Assembly (NCBI GenBank): GCA_963576785.1
Contig: OY756141.1
Span: 3,348,001 to 3,412,000, forward strand
DNA length: 64,000 nucleotides
Origin: Chlorophyllum brunneum
Taxonomy: Eukaryota > Basidiomycota > Agaricomycetes > Agaricales > Agaricaceae
Reading direction: 5' to 3'
Position 1 is the stretch's first letter, and every line of letters begins with the position of its first letter. The notes beneath the pieces were generated by a model. It did not search any database and was not told the origin of the DNA. It saw only the letters and a list, made by a program, of their open reading frames with translations. The position numbers and the translations under genes are program-made. This document shows, one piece after another, positions 34,075 through 46,043 of this stretch.

Positions 34075-34970
34075 TGTTTTCCAGCACAGTAATATGCAGT
34101 GACAGACAGATAATCTGACTTACTGATATAGTAGTTAGTTAATGGTGAAGTTACTAAGAGAGTTGCTGTGTAGTTGAGTAGAGTGAGGTAGAATAATTGA
34201 GTAGATTGTCTGAGGAAACATAAGGGAATACATACTGCTTTATATACTAAGTGTCTGGGTAGCAAACCCTAAGACCTATGAGTAATAACTATGCATAATG
34301 AGTCAGTAATGACTATGGAGTCCCTTAAAACTGTTGTTATTTGCACTTACTATAGTTGCATTCCATATAACTAGCTCCACAGTATATTATTCATCTAATA
34401 TTTGACATTGAGGCTGTGCCCTCTGACTCACATTATGCACCTCTTCCTCATGTATTTCATGAGCTGACTAATCACTGTCACTCCAATTATGCTACTGGAC
34501 ACTACTGATGATATCACAGTGTTTCAAGGGACTCTAGTGTCATTACTAACACAAGTATGCCTATTATTACTTGTAGGTCTTAGAGTTTGCTACCTAGACA
34601 TTTAGCATATAAAGCAGCATGTATTCCCTTATTATTTACAAGACAATCTACTCGATTCTCTACTCACTCTACTTAACTCTCTCAGCAACTATTACTAGTA
34701 CTTAACCATCCTACTAACCCTTTTATCAGTAAGTCAGATTATCCATTTGCTACTGTGTAATACTGTGCTATTCAACAGAAACACTACAATATTATCAGCA
34801 GTGTCCAGTAGCATAATTAGAGCAATAGTGATCAGTCAGCTCATAAAATACATGAGTAAGAGGTGCATAATGTGAGTCAGAGGGTGCAGCCTTGATGATG
34901 AATATTAGGTGAATAATATACTGAAGAGCTAGTCACATGGAATACAGCTTAGAAAGCACAAATAACAACA
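34075..34970 (-). mobile_element. Copia 3' LTR, split by a solo LTR
   Basis: 34075-34331 and 34778-34970 together match the LTR at 36637-37081 in the same (minus) orientation. The plus-strand sequence between them (34332-34777) is an LTR of the same family in the opposite orientation. The right end (34970) is aaataacaaca, like the 5' LTR. The left end is decayed. Confidence 0.85.
34332..34777 (+). mobile_element. Solo copia LTR nested in another LTR
   Basis: 446 bp, TGTTG...CAACA ends. It is flanked by aaaac on the left and gaaac on the right; the uninterrupted LTR copy reads gaaac at this point, so the 5-bp target duplication was GAAAC with one later G-to-A change. Confidence 0.85.
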
Positions 34971-35034
34971 CTCCTCCTAGCTCAAAGTGTAATATAAATC
35001 AAGTACCGGACTGAATAGATAAATAATTGTGATA

Positions 35035-36339
35035 TCATTGGAATTTGACAGTATCCAGACTGTTTGTGCAGATGTTAGCAGGATTTTTTTCAGACTCAAC
35101 ATAAAATAATTCAATATTACCTGTCTCAACAAGTTTATGGATGAAATGCCAGTGAATAACGATATATTTGGATTGATGTTCAATAACTAGATTAGAAGCC
35201 CAGAAAGTTGATTCCAAATTGTCACACATAAGATGTGGAGTAGGTTGTTCAAAACCTATCTCACCTAGCAGCTGATGGATCCAAATCAGTTGACAAGATG
35301 TCTTGCATATGGTGACATACTTGGCTTCCATCGTAGACAGCACTGTAGTGGCTTGTCGGTGACTCAACCAAGAAACTGGTCCATCAGCAAACAAAACTAA
35401 GTTGTTGGAAGTAGACTTGCATGTAGCAAGACATCCTGCAAAGTCAGAATCAGAAAAGCCTTGAATAGACTTCTTTGATTGCCCATTAAAGACTAGGCAA
35501 TAGTGTTTTGTACTCAGAAGGTAGTGGTACAAGTATTGCTTGTAATACTTCTCTGACAGACTAGCCATCTGCTGACTGAGTTTCACAACAGCATAAGTGA
35601 TATCAGATCATGAGCCAATTATAAGGTACATCAGGGATCCAACAAGTTGTTGGTACTTCTAGTAGAAGTCAGGGTCAACAGTACTCTTGTAGGATAGGAA
35701 GGCACATCCTGCTAGAAGAAGCATTTGAGTCAGTCTTGTGGTGATACCAAATTTAGTAAGGACCTTATCGAGATATGAAATCTGATCGATATAGATCTGC
35801 TTGTTCTTTTGGTCCTGTAAGATAGTTATGCTGAGAAACTTGGTAGTCTCTTCAAGGTCATGACATTCCCATTGTTCCATAAAGTTTTTCTTTATTTGGT
35901 AATAGAAGGTGCACTTCTTGCCTATGAAGATAATATTGTTGACATAGACAAGGGCAATCATGATCAAGCTAGTCTTTGGACAGCAATTGTAGTATACTCC
36001 AGTATTGGATAGATATCACTTGAATCCCATGGCAAGCAGTGATTTGGTCATTATGCACCACCAAGCAAAGCCAGCTTGCTTAAGGCTATACAATGCTTTT
36101 CATAACCTCCACACTTTATTACATCCAAGTGTAAATCTTTCTAGTTGCTCCATGAAAATCTCTTCATCCAGATTGCCATATAAATAGGTGGTTTTTACAT
36201 CAACATTTTTGATCTCCCAATCTTCAACTGCTACTAAGGAGAACAAAAAACAAGAAGTTTCATAGCAGACAACTAGAGAGAAAAGCTTGTTGTAATCAAG
36301 GCTGTTATAAACTATAGATAGATAGTACATTTTTATCAT
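35035..36339 (-). pseudogene. Ty1/copia pol relic (reverse transcriptase and RNase H)
   Basis: Minus-strand frames carry copia reverse transcriptase blocks: WEIKNVDVKTTYLYGNLDEE, then KALYSLKQAGFAWW, then VYVNNIIFIGK where the active YVDD has become YVNN. These are followed by RNase H blocks (SDSDFAGCLAT, PVSWLSHRQATTVLSTMEA, ending EKNPANICTNSLDTVKF). Stops separate the pieces. Only about 300 bp lie between the RT start and the 5' LTR, so gag, protease and integrase have been deleted. The element is inactive. Confidence 0.9.
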
Positions 36340-36636
36340 GCACCTGTCATACTCATCATTCCTATGTATCTATTTCATTCCTTATGGCTGTACTCTTACT
36401 GACTTGTTCTACTTGTCCTCTATAACTCTGTTACTCTGTTCCATTATTCTTAGCTCTCACCACTAGTATATAAAGTGTAGTAATACTTGATGTATTCCTT
36501 ATACTTTACCAATCGTATTATCCCTTTCTCTTCTCTCTACTTTCTTGTCTTTATCCAAAGACTTGCAACCTAAGTCCTGGACTAAGGTTGTAACAGTCAT
36601 AGCACATGAAAAGCAGGCAATCCAGGGCCTATAACC

Positions 36637-37081
36637 TGTTGAACAGCATAGTACTATGCAGTGACAGATGAATAATCTAACTTACTGATAGTAGTTAATT
36701 AGAATGGTAAAGAACTAAGTAAAGAGTTGCTGAGAGTGTTGAGTAGAGCAAATAGCAAAAATGAATAAATTATTTAAAGAATAAAGAGAATATATGCTAC
36801 TTTATATACTAAATGTCTGGGATGCAAAACCCTAAGATCTATGAGTAATAAGTAAGCATAATGAGTCAGTAATGACTACAGAGTCTCTTGAAACACTGTG
36901 ATTGCTCAACAGTATCCAATAGTATAATAAGAGCAACAGTAATCAGTCAGCTCATAAAATACATGAGGAAATAGTGTATAATGTGAGTTAGAGTATGCAG
37001 CCTCAATGACAAATATTAGATAAATAATAAACCGAAGAGTTAGTCATATGAAATGCAGCTTAGAAAGTACAAATAACAACA
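36637..37081 (-). mobile_element. Copia 5' LTR
   Basis: 445 bp with TGTTG...CAACA ends. Just inside the element (36620-36636, minus strand GGTTATAGGCCCTGG) is a plausible tRNA primer-binding site. It abuts copy B of the duplication; no matching target duplication is found at the far end of the element. Confidence 0.85.
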
Positions 37082-37082
37082 A

Positions 37083-38053
37083 GACATACAAGCTTTGTAA
37101 CCACTGCCACTGATTGCTTTAGCCTAGGATAATACTTCAGAAACTATGGATTCAAGTTTAGTATGATTAAAAAAATTTGATTATTTTGAGGCTTACATAA
37201 TAGGTCATGACTCCAGTGATAAGGATATCACAAGTAGTAAATGAAAATAACAAAGTCTAGTAAGGTATCAGTTTTTATCCAGCAAGTGACCAGAAGGGAA
37301 TTTGTACCTCCAGCAGAGCCAATGAGTCATTCAATCCTGAAAAAACCTTGGATGTATGGGCATTCACTGCTTGTATGACTGTAGTTGCTAACTACAGAAG
37401 TACAATCTGTGAAGGACTGTCAATGACTAACCATTCACCTATGCTCAGGGTGTCCAACTCACTACTACAACAAGGGTCCTCAATACAACAGACTGGGATA
37501 GTTTGTATATTTGGGATGTATAAAACCTATGAGCAATAAATCCAGCTGAAATATTGTTGGTTACCATAATTCCAATACATCACTGACCAAGCAGCACATA
37601 CTGAGTCTCTAGAGCATGGGTATCCTGAGCCAAGCCAGATGCATTTGGTCAATAGCCAATGGGTTCCCAAAATGAGTAATAAATGATTCATATACTTTAT
37701 ATGTTAAAGCAGCTGTTTGAACATTTTCCAGAAAAAAGATGAAATAAACAATTATCTTGAATATGGGTTTGTCCTTCAGGTATGAAACATGGTAATTATC
37801 TACAAAAAGACATCAATTGGGTGCTGAATGTAGACAAGGAGAATCAGCATGGACACTTACACACTTGGGCTACCAAGGTCCCATAAAGTGCCCAATTGAT
37901 CAGCAAGCCAAAAAACTAAAGCTGGCCATCAATAGACTGCCTCAGACCCTGTGCTCTTCACCTGTGTAGTTGCACTGCACTAGTGAGAAACAGTGTTTGG
38001 AAGTAGGTTGAGTGTGACACTCACCTGTTCTTTATGTGCAATGGTCCATCCAT
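37083..38053 (-). pseudogene. DUF6534 gene, CpG-decayed 5' copy
   Basis: This is the first two thirds of the DUF6534 gene, cut at its 3' side by the copia LTR. Transition mutations have removed many codons and splice signals while leaving the alignment with copy A collinear, including the start region (ATGGATGGACCA on the minus strand). Confidence 0.85.
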
Positions 38054-39170
38054 CAGTATGAAAACTGTAATTTGCATAGAGAGGAAAGAGTTCTGATCAC
38101 AGACAGCCAGCTTTATACAATCTACGATAGGTGATGCAGAATAGTCATTGATTAGTTGCTTTGTGCTAATGATTGACATCCACAGTGCTGTACATGTAGT
38201 GGTCCTCAATAATACAACGGCTCCCACGGCGAACAGCCAAGAACCAGGAGAGGGGAAATGCATTTTTCATGACCGAGTTTTGCTCATAGATCTCATAAAA
38301 CCAACACATCTTCTCCAGAGATGGTACCAACCGGCCCCATCTAGCACTTCGATGATGCTATCATGTGGCAACCACAACGTTCTCCATTTTCGTCACATTC
38401 AATCACAACCAACAGCGAGCTTCTTGAGCGGCAAAATTATAAGGTGGCGCAGAAGGAAGAGTGAGGTGGAAGGGTGCGCCGGGCCGCAAAAGCGTAATCC
38501 CAGTTGATCGGGCATCACTCACGCTGTGTGCTTGTGCCGCTCTAAAATTTGGCTCAGTTCTGCTGTGTTCGTGCTATTCCGTCTATGATTGTCTTTGCCA
38601 GGCCAAGAAATTCGTCCAAAATCTTCTCCAGCCAAAAGGTATCGACTGTTCCATCAGTCCAGTACTGATGCCCAAGACCCCAGCAAGAACTTTGATGTTG
38701 ATCTTGACTTGATATTCCTTTATCGGCTTGAATTTGTGCAGCAGCCTCTTAGCCCTCTGGGTAGACTCCTTAAAACGGCCACCGCGAATGATGATCTTCG
38801 CCTAACGAGTCAAAGTCTGTACGGATTGCCCACTCGGGCATTGGCTGGGAATGTGAGGACGAAAACCGTGTATCGATACGAACGCCACGACCACTTGATT
38901 CTCGGTGACGTGAACGAATCCCGGTGTTAATCAGAAGCCACCCCCAGGGTTCTCAGCGGTGAGGCAAAGATGAATGATGGTGGATGTGGGTGCGGGATTG
39001 GTATGAAACGAAAGCGATAAAAATGGGTTGGTGGGAGAAGGAAAAGTAGCTGTGTTCTGACTAGATCCGTCCATCATTTCCTCCATCAGTAGAAGTATCA
39101 GATTACGATGGTGTGCTCAACTTGAATACGGCGGTTTATTTCGAGAACAACCCATTGGCTTGTTGCCGTA
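37083..39170. repeat. 2.1 kb segmental duplication, copy B
   Basis: Matches copy A (31351-33484) in the same orientation. From 37083 to about 38122 it contains no CpG, and copy-A CpGs appear here as TG or CA. From about 38200 to 39170 CpGs are present. It reads through the TA (39169-39170) at which copy A is interrupted by the Tc1 element. Confidence 0.9.
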
Positions 39171-40444
39171 TTAAGCAGGAAAGACTATCGTGAAAGAAGC
39201 CACAATCACCCGTTTGATCACGAAAAACGGAAGGCGCGATGGAGCAATTTACTGCTGTGTAAGTCGAGCTCCAATTGAATCATACAAGAAGCATACTTCG
39301 ACAGTTTTTCTGAAACCTAGCGCAAGGATCTATGGAGTATGAGCACAGGAGAGGAGGATGCTGCATACCAACGTTGAAGTAATTTCCGGCACCAGTGTCA
39401 TCGCCAATAACTTGTATTTCAATGTGCTGCCAGCCCGGACCAGTGATAGCTTTTTCTGTGGAGAGCTGTCTCGATGGACGTTCCCCCACACACCTACCAA
39501 ATATTCAGAGGATATTTCGATGAAGAGTATCGTCAACAACTCCACGGGTAGTAGGAGCGACTTGTGCACCTAAAGAGGTCGCTAGAACATGAGATAAAAC
39601 CTTGTCCCGCCAGACGCAGTACGTTGGAACACGGACTAATGAACGTTGCTGTTGGGTCGCACTTGGTAAGAGCATCCGCCAATGATGGCGGTTCGTCCGT
39701 ATGGGTGTACGCATGTACAGTGAGTGAACAAAATTTACTTACCCCGATATAGCTGGCGCACTGGACGGGCCGGTGCGTGACGGCTATCTCAAGCAAGGCT
39801 TCAACATCCATCGTGGAGTGCTCATGTCGAAGTTAAGAGGAATAGTATAGAGTGTCACGGTGCACCAGCCAAGTTCTCTTGCAGAGTGGAGTATTCGAAT
39901 GGCAACTGCTCATGGCAGTAAAAAGCAAATTCGGCATCTATTAACTCCTCTACTTACTTTCGCAACGAGGACTTTAGGTACAGGCATACAAGACGACCAA
40001 CGCCTGTATTCCAAAGTTGACCGTGGGGGTGTGTGGGCAGCTACAATCACATGGGCGTTCATACCTATGTATGTTCTCGGCATAGACCGCGAAATGAAGA
40101 CTTTCGCATGAATGGTGGCTATTGTGGAAAACCTTTTGGCCAGCATGGCTGAATAAACGTAAGCTAGGTCCCACTGAGTGGCAAATTTGAATGCTGTAGC
40201 GAAGAGAAAGGAGCGAGCAGGTAAGGAGCTGGGCAAGCAGCTAAATTAAATTCTAAATCTAAAGAAACATGTGATTATTATATATGAAGGAAAACAACAA
40301 ACCATATGTCCCTCATTACAACGCGCGCGACCAACCGGAAGCCCGTCAAGTCCAAACATAGCCCAAAAGAACATATCTCATATCAACCTAGAAATTCATC
40401 CTTCGTCAAGCGGGCCAGGGAAGGGAGAGGGGGTTTGTTTAGTT
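39171..40444. other. Unassigned region with minus-strand open frames
   Basis: Frames of 66-128 codons on the minus strand (39280-39489, 39330-39569, 39505-39714, 39533-39811, 39910-40236) overlap and look like pieces of one or two broken or spliced genes. One contains LPVELLTILFIEI, which resembles an F-box start. I could not build a coherent model. Confidence 0.3.
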
Positions 40445-41655
40445 TTAGACATATTTAGAGAATAGGGGTATCAATGATTGCGCAATGGTATAACTGAACA
40501 CCAGTTTTGGTCCCACAACCAGAATCTGAAAAAAGTCAGAATCAATACTACAAAAAAAAGGAAACATCCAACGGACCTTTGGTGTAAGTCCTTTGAAGAA
40601 TGCAGTAGGACCCTCATTCTTAAGCATATCCTTCACAACCGTCACACCCGAAACTTTATGCTCAAAGTTTGCATTCTGAATCCGAGTCTTGACCGTATCA
40701 AGAGGTGCAGCGACGGTAATTGAAGCTACAGCGCCAGCGATAGATGCTATAAAGTTTTGTGTCCAAGTCGCTTTGGAATAATCTTGGACATTGAGCACGT
40801 ATTCCTTTGTCACAGCTGAAGCACCGAACAACTATTCAAAATAAAAATGGAAATAGTTTAAACACATGGAAATGGAAGAGAAATGGAAAGACAAAAACGT
40901 ACGGCAAAACTCCCAGGAGCGTTCCTAGCCATGGTCCAACCCCAACCACGGTACAACGTCGTGCCCTCCTCCATAAATATACGAATCACACCTCGACCAC
41001 GGAACGCTTCGGGATTAACTTGGCGTTTGATTTTAAGAGCATCAAGTGGGAGAAGCACAACTTCTCCGATACCGGTCAAACTGCACAGCACCACCAGCGT
41101 CAGTATATACAGCACATACAGCACATACAACAACAGGAATGGATGATTACGAACCTTCCAGCAGTAGCCTGCATCATCATCTTACCCTTCCTCTCTCCAA
41201 ACATATTCGTAAACTGAGGCTTGTAATGTTTGGATATAAGGTCGTTAAAGTAAGGTTGACCACCAAATTTGTATATCCGCTGAGAAACTTTGTAACCTGC
41301 GGCATATCCAAGACCAGGGAATAGAGACAAGAGTTTGGTGGCCACTGGTGCAGTAGCGGCATCACGGAAAATGATAGGCGAAAGCGTTGAGAACGAGACC
41401 TATAAACACACCAACGGTGTTGAGATAAGAGGTGAGAAGGACGAGGTGGATAAAATACCTTGTTTTTGTTACTCATGAGACGTTTCGCCACGGTGTCCAC
41501 TGGGTGGAAAATCAACAATTCCGCAATACCTAGACGTCCGAGTCATTTCAGAATACCCGAATTTCGAGGGGTCAATAGAGCCTCATACCAGAGGTACCTG
41601 AGCCCAGGATACGTGCTGCACCAGAGTCTTTACCGCTACCGACTGGAGGGGACAT
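40445..41655 (-). CDS. GGC1: Mitochondrial GTP/GDP carrier
   Basis: Six exons (41655-41598, 41529-41459, 41399-41155, 41080-40903, 40831-40577, 40525-40445) give 295 aa, normal for a mitochondrial carrier. The three repeats show carrier signatures: FHPVDTVAKRLMS, LLPLDALKIKRQ and AAPLDTVKTRIQ (PxDxxKxR). The order and wording (AELLIFHPVDT, SLFPGLGYAAGYKV, YRGWGWTMARNAPGSFALFG, FFKGLTPK, GPKLVFSYTIAQSLIP) match yeast Ggc1 closely. It exchanges GTP for GDP across the inner membrane and affects mitochondrial iron homeostasis. Neighbouring genes on the same strand include another mitochondrial protein (uS7m). Confidence 0.95.
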
Positions 41656-41835
41656 GGTGGAAGGAGGGAGGAGGGCTGTAGAGAGCTTGGCTGGACACAC
41701 GCGCTAGAAATCGGGATTCCGTTCTCGAAATTTTTGATCGGAGTACAAACAACTCAAAATAACGCGCTCGTTTTCGCTATTGGTTTCCGCATTTCTATCA
41801 CCATAGACGACATTAAATGACGAGCAAATATTAAG

Positions 41836-42546
41836 TTATACACGACCCGGGATCTGTCTCATCCGCGGCAGATTTCCTCTGTAAAAGAGTAAAGTATTCA
41901 GCGATTGCGTCAAAGAGATAGAATGAAAAACGACTAACCTGCTGACCATAGCAAGTTTATGTTCAGCTTCCTTCTTATCCAACACCGAACTCGAGTTTTG
42001 AAGTATACGAATACACTCCCTCGCAACACGTTCTCCACGGGTATACCCAACTCTCGACTTACTCGCTTCCAAAATCCAATCAATAGCCTTCTTCGTCCTC
42101 TGTCTCTCATTCAACGCAACAGGCTTCACCAAAACCTTCCCACCAGCTTTATGCCTCATAACCCTCACCGCAGGCGCAGCAAATTCCACCGCCTGTCGTA
42201 AAATAGGCAAAGGAGGTGCTTTAATCAAAGCATGAATATGTAACAAAATCTCCGAAGTGCATTTCTCCGCTCGCGCACGTTTACCACCTTCCATTAATCG
42301 AGAAGCGAAGAATTCGAGTATAGGATCTTGTGCTGGTGGTACGTCGGTTATGTCTAGTGGGTTACGTTGTGGTTTTGGGGTTGATTCGGGTGTGGAGGGT
42401 TCTGGTGTGGAATTGGGAGAGCCAAAGGTGCCAAAGAGGGATTGGAGGACATCTCTGTTGCCACCTGCCGATGCTTGTGTAGAGGAATATGAACGAAAGG
42501 AGAGTGAAACTGGTCGGAGCACCGTCGAGCGCAATGACGGTAGCAT
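41836..42546 (-). CDS. RSM7: Mitochondrial ribosomal protein uS7m
   Basis: Two exons (42546-41939, 41878-41836) give 216 aa. The start MLPSLRSTVLRPVSLSFRSY is a basic, Ser-rich, amphipathic mitochondrial presequence. The uS7 core follows: RNPLDITDVPPAQDPILEFF, GGKRARAEKC, LPILRQAVEFAAPAVRVMRH, KPVALNERQRTKKAIDWIL, and MVSRGNLPRMRQIPGRV at the C-terminus. uS7m binds 16S-like rRNA at the 3' major domain of the mitoribosomal small subunit. The gene lies 180 bp upstream of GGC1 on the same strand. Confidence 0.93.
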   Translation of the reverse strand: MLPSLRSTVLRPVSLSFRSYSSTQASAGGNRDVLQSLFGTFGSPNSTPEPSTPESTPKPQRNPLDITDVPPAQDPILEFFASRLMEGGKRARAEKCTSEILLHIHALIKAPPLPILRQAVEFAAPAVRVMRHKAGGKVLVKPVALNERQRTKKAIDWILEASKSRVGYTRGERVARECIRILQNSSSVLDKKEAEHKLAMVSRLVVFHSISLTQSLNTLLFYRGNLPRMRQIPGRV

Positions 42547-42908
42547 GGTGTTGGCCAGAGAGCGAGCGTGACACTTTCATCGTGACATCGCATGACCCCG
42601 GATCACTTTCTCAGCTCTCATAAATATCGCGAACACATCACAGGCAGAATGTATGATTGCCATCAAGGCCATATGTACAACAGAAAGGATCAACCTAATA
42701 TATACTACTGAAACACCGAAGCGTGAACCATAAACATGGAACTCGAACAATAAACCCGGAATACCACTGGTCCCAGCGATCGGGGCATGGACCATTCAAC
42801 AAAGCAGATGCCACAGGCACCACATACAACAGAACATGAGCAGAAGAAAGAAAGAATTAAAGGGTATTCAAAGCACACTGGGACAAGATGTCAAGCGATA
42901 ATCTGATT

Positions 42909-44756
42909 TTACCACGACTTCGAGTTGAGCCTACTCTTGTGGTGATTCCGCTTGTGAACATCACCCGAGCCAGAATTGGACCTGCGACATTGAGAAGCAG
43001 GTTTATCATGAGTAGCAGGAGCACTGGCTGCGGGACTGGCGGTCGCGGTGGCGGAAACAGAAGGATAGGGGACATTTCCGGACCTGGTGCTGCCGGTATG
43101 CCCGTTCGAAGTCGAAGTCGACTTTGGTACAGATGACGTAGAAGACACCGAAGCAGTTGAAGGATCAGATGAAGGAATAGATGGTGGAGGGTTACCACTG
43201 TGATTGTTAGACGAAGGATGTCCAGCAAATATATCATTCTGAGCACCTATTCACCACAAAAAACACTTAGCTAATCTCCTACAAAAAGAGACGCACTCAC
43301 CATCAGCAAATCCAGTCTTCATATTATATCCAGGAGATTTCGGTTGACCAGCATGATCCAAACCATCAACGACAATATTATTACCCCCATTTTGATGCCA
43401 ATAAATCATCTGTTTCGCACCCTTGGTGCATTTGTCAGGTTGACCTTCGCACCAGACTGGAGGTTTAGGTGCGGCAAGCGGAATTGTGCTCTTTGCATTC
43501 GTGACGCGGCAACGGAAGGCTTGATGGTAAATGTTAGGTTGTCCACAACTGTAAACATAAGTTCGTTAGACGAGAAAAAGGTAGGTGAAGAAAGACTGGC
43601 ATTACCCATTGGGAACCTATTTACCAGTCGGACAGTAAGGTATGAGTATCTGTAGTTTGACAATTCCAACGAATAGTCTTACCCAGCCCCACTGTTGAAT
43701 GAATTATCAGAAACCATTCAGACGCGGGTCAAGAAAGACGGCTTACAGCACAGATACAACCCTCCTTAGGACAGGCAGGCATAGCGGAAGGGACATCATA
43801 GTTGGTAATACGCTTCCAGGGAGTGCTGGAAACCGACCTTTGGTCAAAATGCCATCAAGTGATCGGTGAGGCGGACGTACTGGTAGCGAACGGAGAAAAC
43901 AGCCAGGTTTTCAGGAGTGACCTTCGAAATATCAGACTAATGTGTGTTTACGGTGAGTTGACGATGAGGACACGGAATCAAAGTAGATGTACCTGATAGC
44001 TGATAGCAAAAGCAGTACCGGCGGCCATAGTTTGATTCTGGGTGTGCACTGGACGTGTTTCCATAAGCTTTCAAAGCAAGAGATCAGAGACGCGAAGAAG
44101 ACAGACTATTCGGTGAGGTAATACATGTCGGCACATTCTATTGCGTGTTTATCAGTTACATATGAACGCCACGCCAGTGAACCAATGACGCACGTAGTTG
44201 TCGGGGTAACGACCACCGTCTGGCCAATCGGACATATCCCGACCGCTGTAGGAGAGACTAGTCTTGGCTCGATTGGAGGCAATTTCAACCTGGAATTGTC
44301 CGCCGGCGGGCCTTGTTCAAGTAGGTGTGAGCACCTGAAGAGACGAAAAACTTGATGACGTACAAGTCCAAGAAAACCCCAGGTGGAGGCGGAAATTCGT
44401 CGCACTGCAAAATCAAACCAATGAGATCCATTCCAGATATGATGTCTTTAAAATCGTACTTTGTTGATATGGTGGACTAAGAGAGATATCGTCAATCAGT
44501 GCAGGTGAGTGTTTATGTCATGGTTGCACTTACACCACCATTGTGCCTTGGGGAGCTGATACAAAGGAGTGACAGGAGCTGCATTGTTCAAATCAACATG
44601 ACCGCTAACACCCTACCACGCATGGAAATTTTAGCAGACTCCCTCGTATATAACCCCAGCTCAACTCACATCCAAACAATACATAGCCCGATGCCATGCT
44701 GCCAAATGCGCATTAGCCAAAACCAACAAACTCGAAAACACGACGAAGGAGAGCAT
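42909..44756 (-). CDS. Secreted AA14-type lytic polysaccharide monooxygenase
   Basis: Thirteen exons (44756-44670, 44612-44534, 44476-44460, 44404-44364, 44311-44194, 44137-44107, 44048-43993, 43936-43881, 43825-43747, 43691-43683, 43616-43606, 43548-43301, 43246-42909) give 389 aa. A 16-residue signal peptide ([16 protein letters not shown]) leaves His as residue 1 ([11 protein letters not shown]), as needed for a copper brace. Further blocks: [107 protein letters not shown]. The pattern fits AA14, a fungal family reported to cleave xylan bound to cellulose. A Ser/Thr-rich linker and a basic tail ([15 protein letters not shown]) replace a carbohydrate-binding module. Exons 10 and 11 are 9 and 11 nt. 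Confidence 0.9.
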
Positions 44757-46043
44757 TGTTAAAGGAGAGACAGTGGGGGGGTCAAATGAATGAAAGGCCA
44801 AAGGCGAATGGCCTTTTAGAGGACACGACAGGGGAGGAGGGAGAGGGAGAGGGAGGATGGCGGATGTGAAAGGCGTGGAAGGTATAAAAGCGCAAAACGC
44901 GGGAGGGGCGTTCAGACAAACTAAAGGACCCTTTCTTTCCAATTTTGTTTATCCACACATCCGTCAGTTCCTAGCGCCGGTGGCTCATTCAGCGGTTGAT
45001 GCTAACCTGAACATCGAACCCGTCCCAAGATGAAGTCATCTATGTATCCTCTTCACTTTTGCTCTCGATAATATTTGACCTATGCGTGGCCACAAGTGTT
45101 TTTCCTGTAAATGCAAATTAACAATGGGTGCTTGTATTTTTTGTCGTTGATTCTTTTAATTGTGTTCCCGATACGGGTTGCAAGGCCGACGTCATCGAAG
45201 TTGTCCGATATCTCTATAGCAACGGCTTCTCCCGGACTAAGCTTAAAACGCTTGAGCATGAACTTCACTCACCCTCGAGATAAGTATTCAAGTACCAGCT
45301 GACCTCAACTAGCCTTAAACACCGGTGCTAAAAAAAATTATGTTGGACCAACACAGGCACACAGCATGGGAAAGGAAACAGCACACTATCCAAGCGATCC
45401 CACGTCTAATCAATGACTGGTGATCGGTTCGCAACTACATAGTATCGCGGTGTTGGTAAGAGTTTAAGACGGTACTGGTCACTTTTAGGTTGCTAGGCAT
45501 CTCAACTTGCATACTACATATCCCCTTACCAACTTCCCCTACCGTGACTGAGCGAGTGCTTCTTCCGCCGTTCGACTTCTCCCCACCATGGCGATAATAT
45601 GTCGTTTGTCAACCCTTCGTTAAGCTTATTTGGCGCGTCCCCCGGTGAGCATGACAACTCTGCAAAGAGTGATCTACCGAGATATATTTGGTTATCAATA
45701 TTTCCTTGTTACGCTGAAGAAGCCGGTATTTATAGCGGGCAATTTTCGTTCTAACGTTCATCTCCACACCGGGGCATGAGCGTCCCTATGGCCCCTTACA
45801 AGCGGCGAAGTATCCTGTGTGCCTGGTGCAGAGAGTTAATAGAAGCCTCAGACGATGTCAGGCAACGTATCCATCCTGAGGCCTGAGGAACATGACCCGC
45901 CAGCCACCGTGTTGGCCTATCAACCGCTATGAGATCCGCGTTGTCCGAATATACACCAAAACCCGCACTGTTCCACAGTCTGATAATATACATGATAACA
46001 TAGGTATCACTAATCACGGTAAGCAAGATCACCACCTCAGTCC
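44757..46043. other. Promoter side of AA14 and intergenic DNA
   Basis: A purine-rich stretch (44820-44860) and a plus-oriented TATAAAAG at 44883-44890 lie upstream of the AA14 start. The frame at 45080-45268 (minus, 62 codons) has no ATG at its head and no recognisable domain. No gene is supported. Confidence 0.4.

Noticed and set aside
39280..40236. F-box-like gene on the minus strand
   Set aside because: LPVELLTILF is suggestive, but the surrounding frames could not be joined with acceptable splice sites, so I list only an unassigned region.
44970..45030. tRNA-like GGGTTCGATGTTC on the minus strand
   Set aside because: It resembles a B box, but there is no A box upstream and no cloverleaf can be folded.
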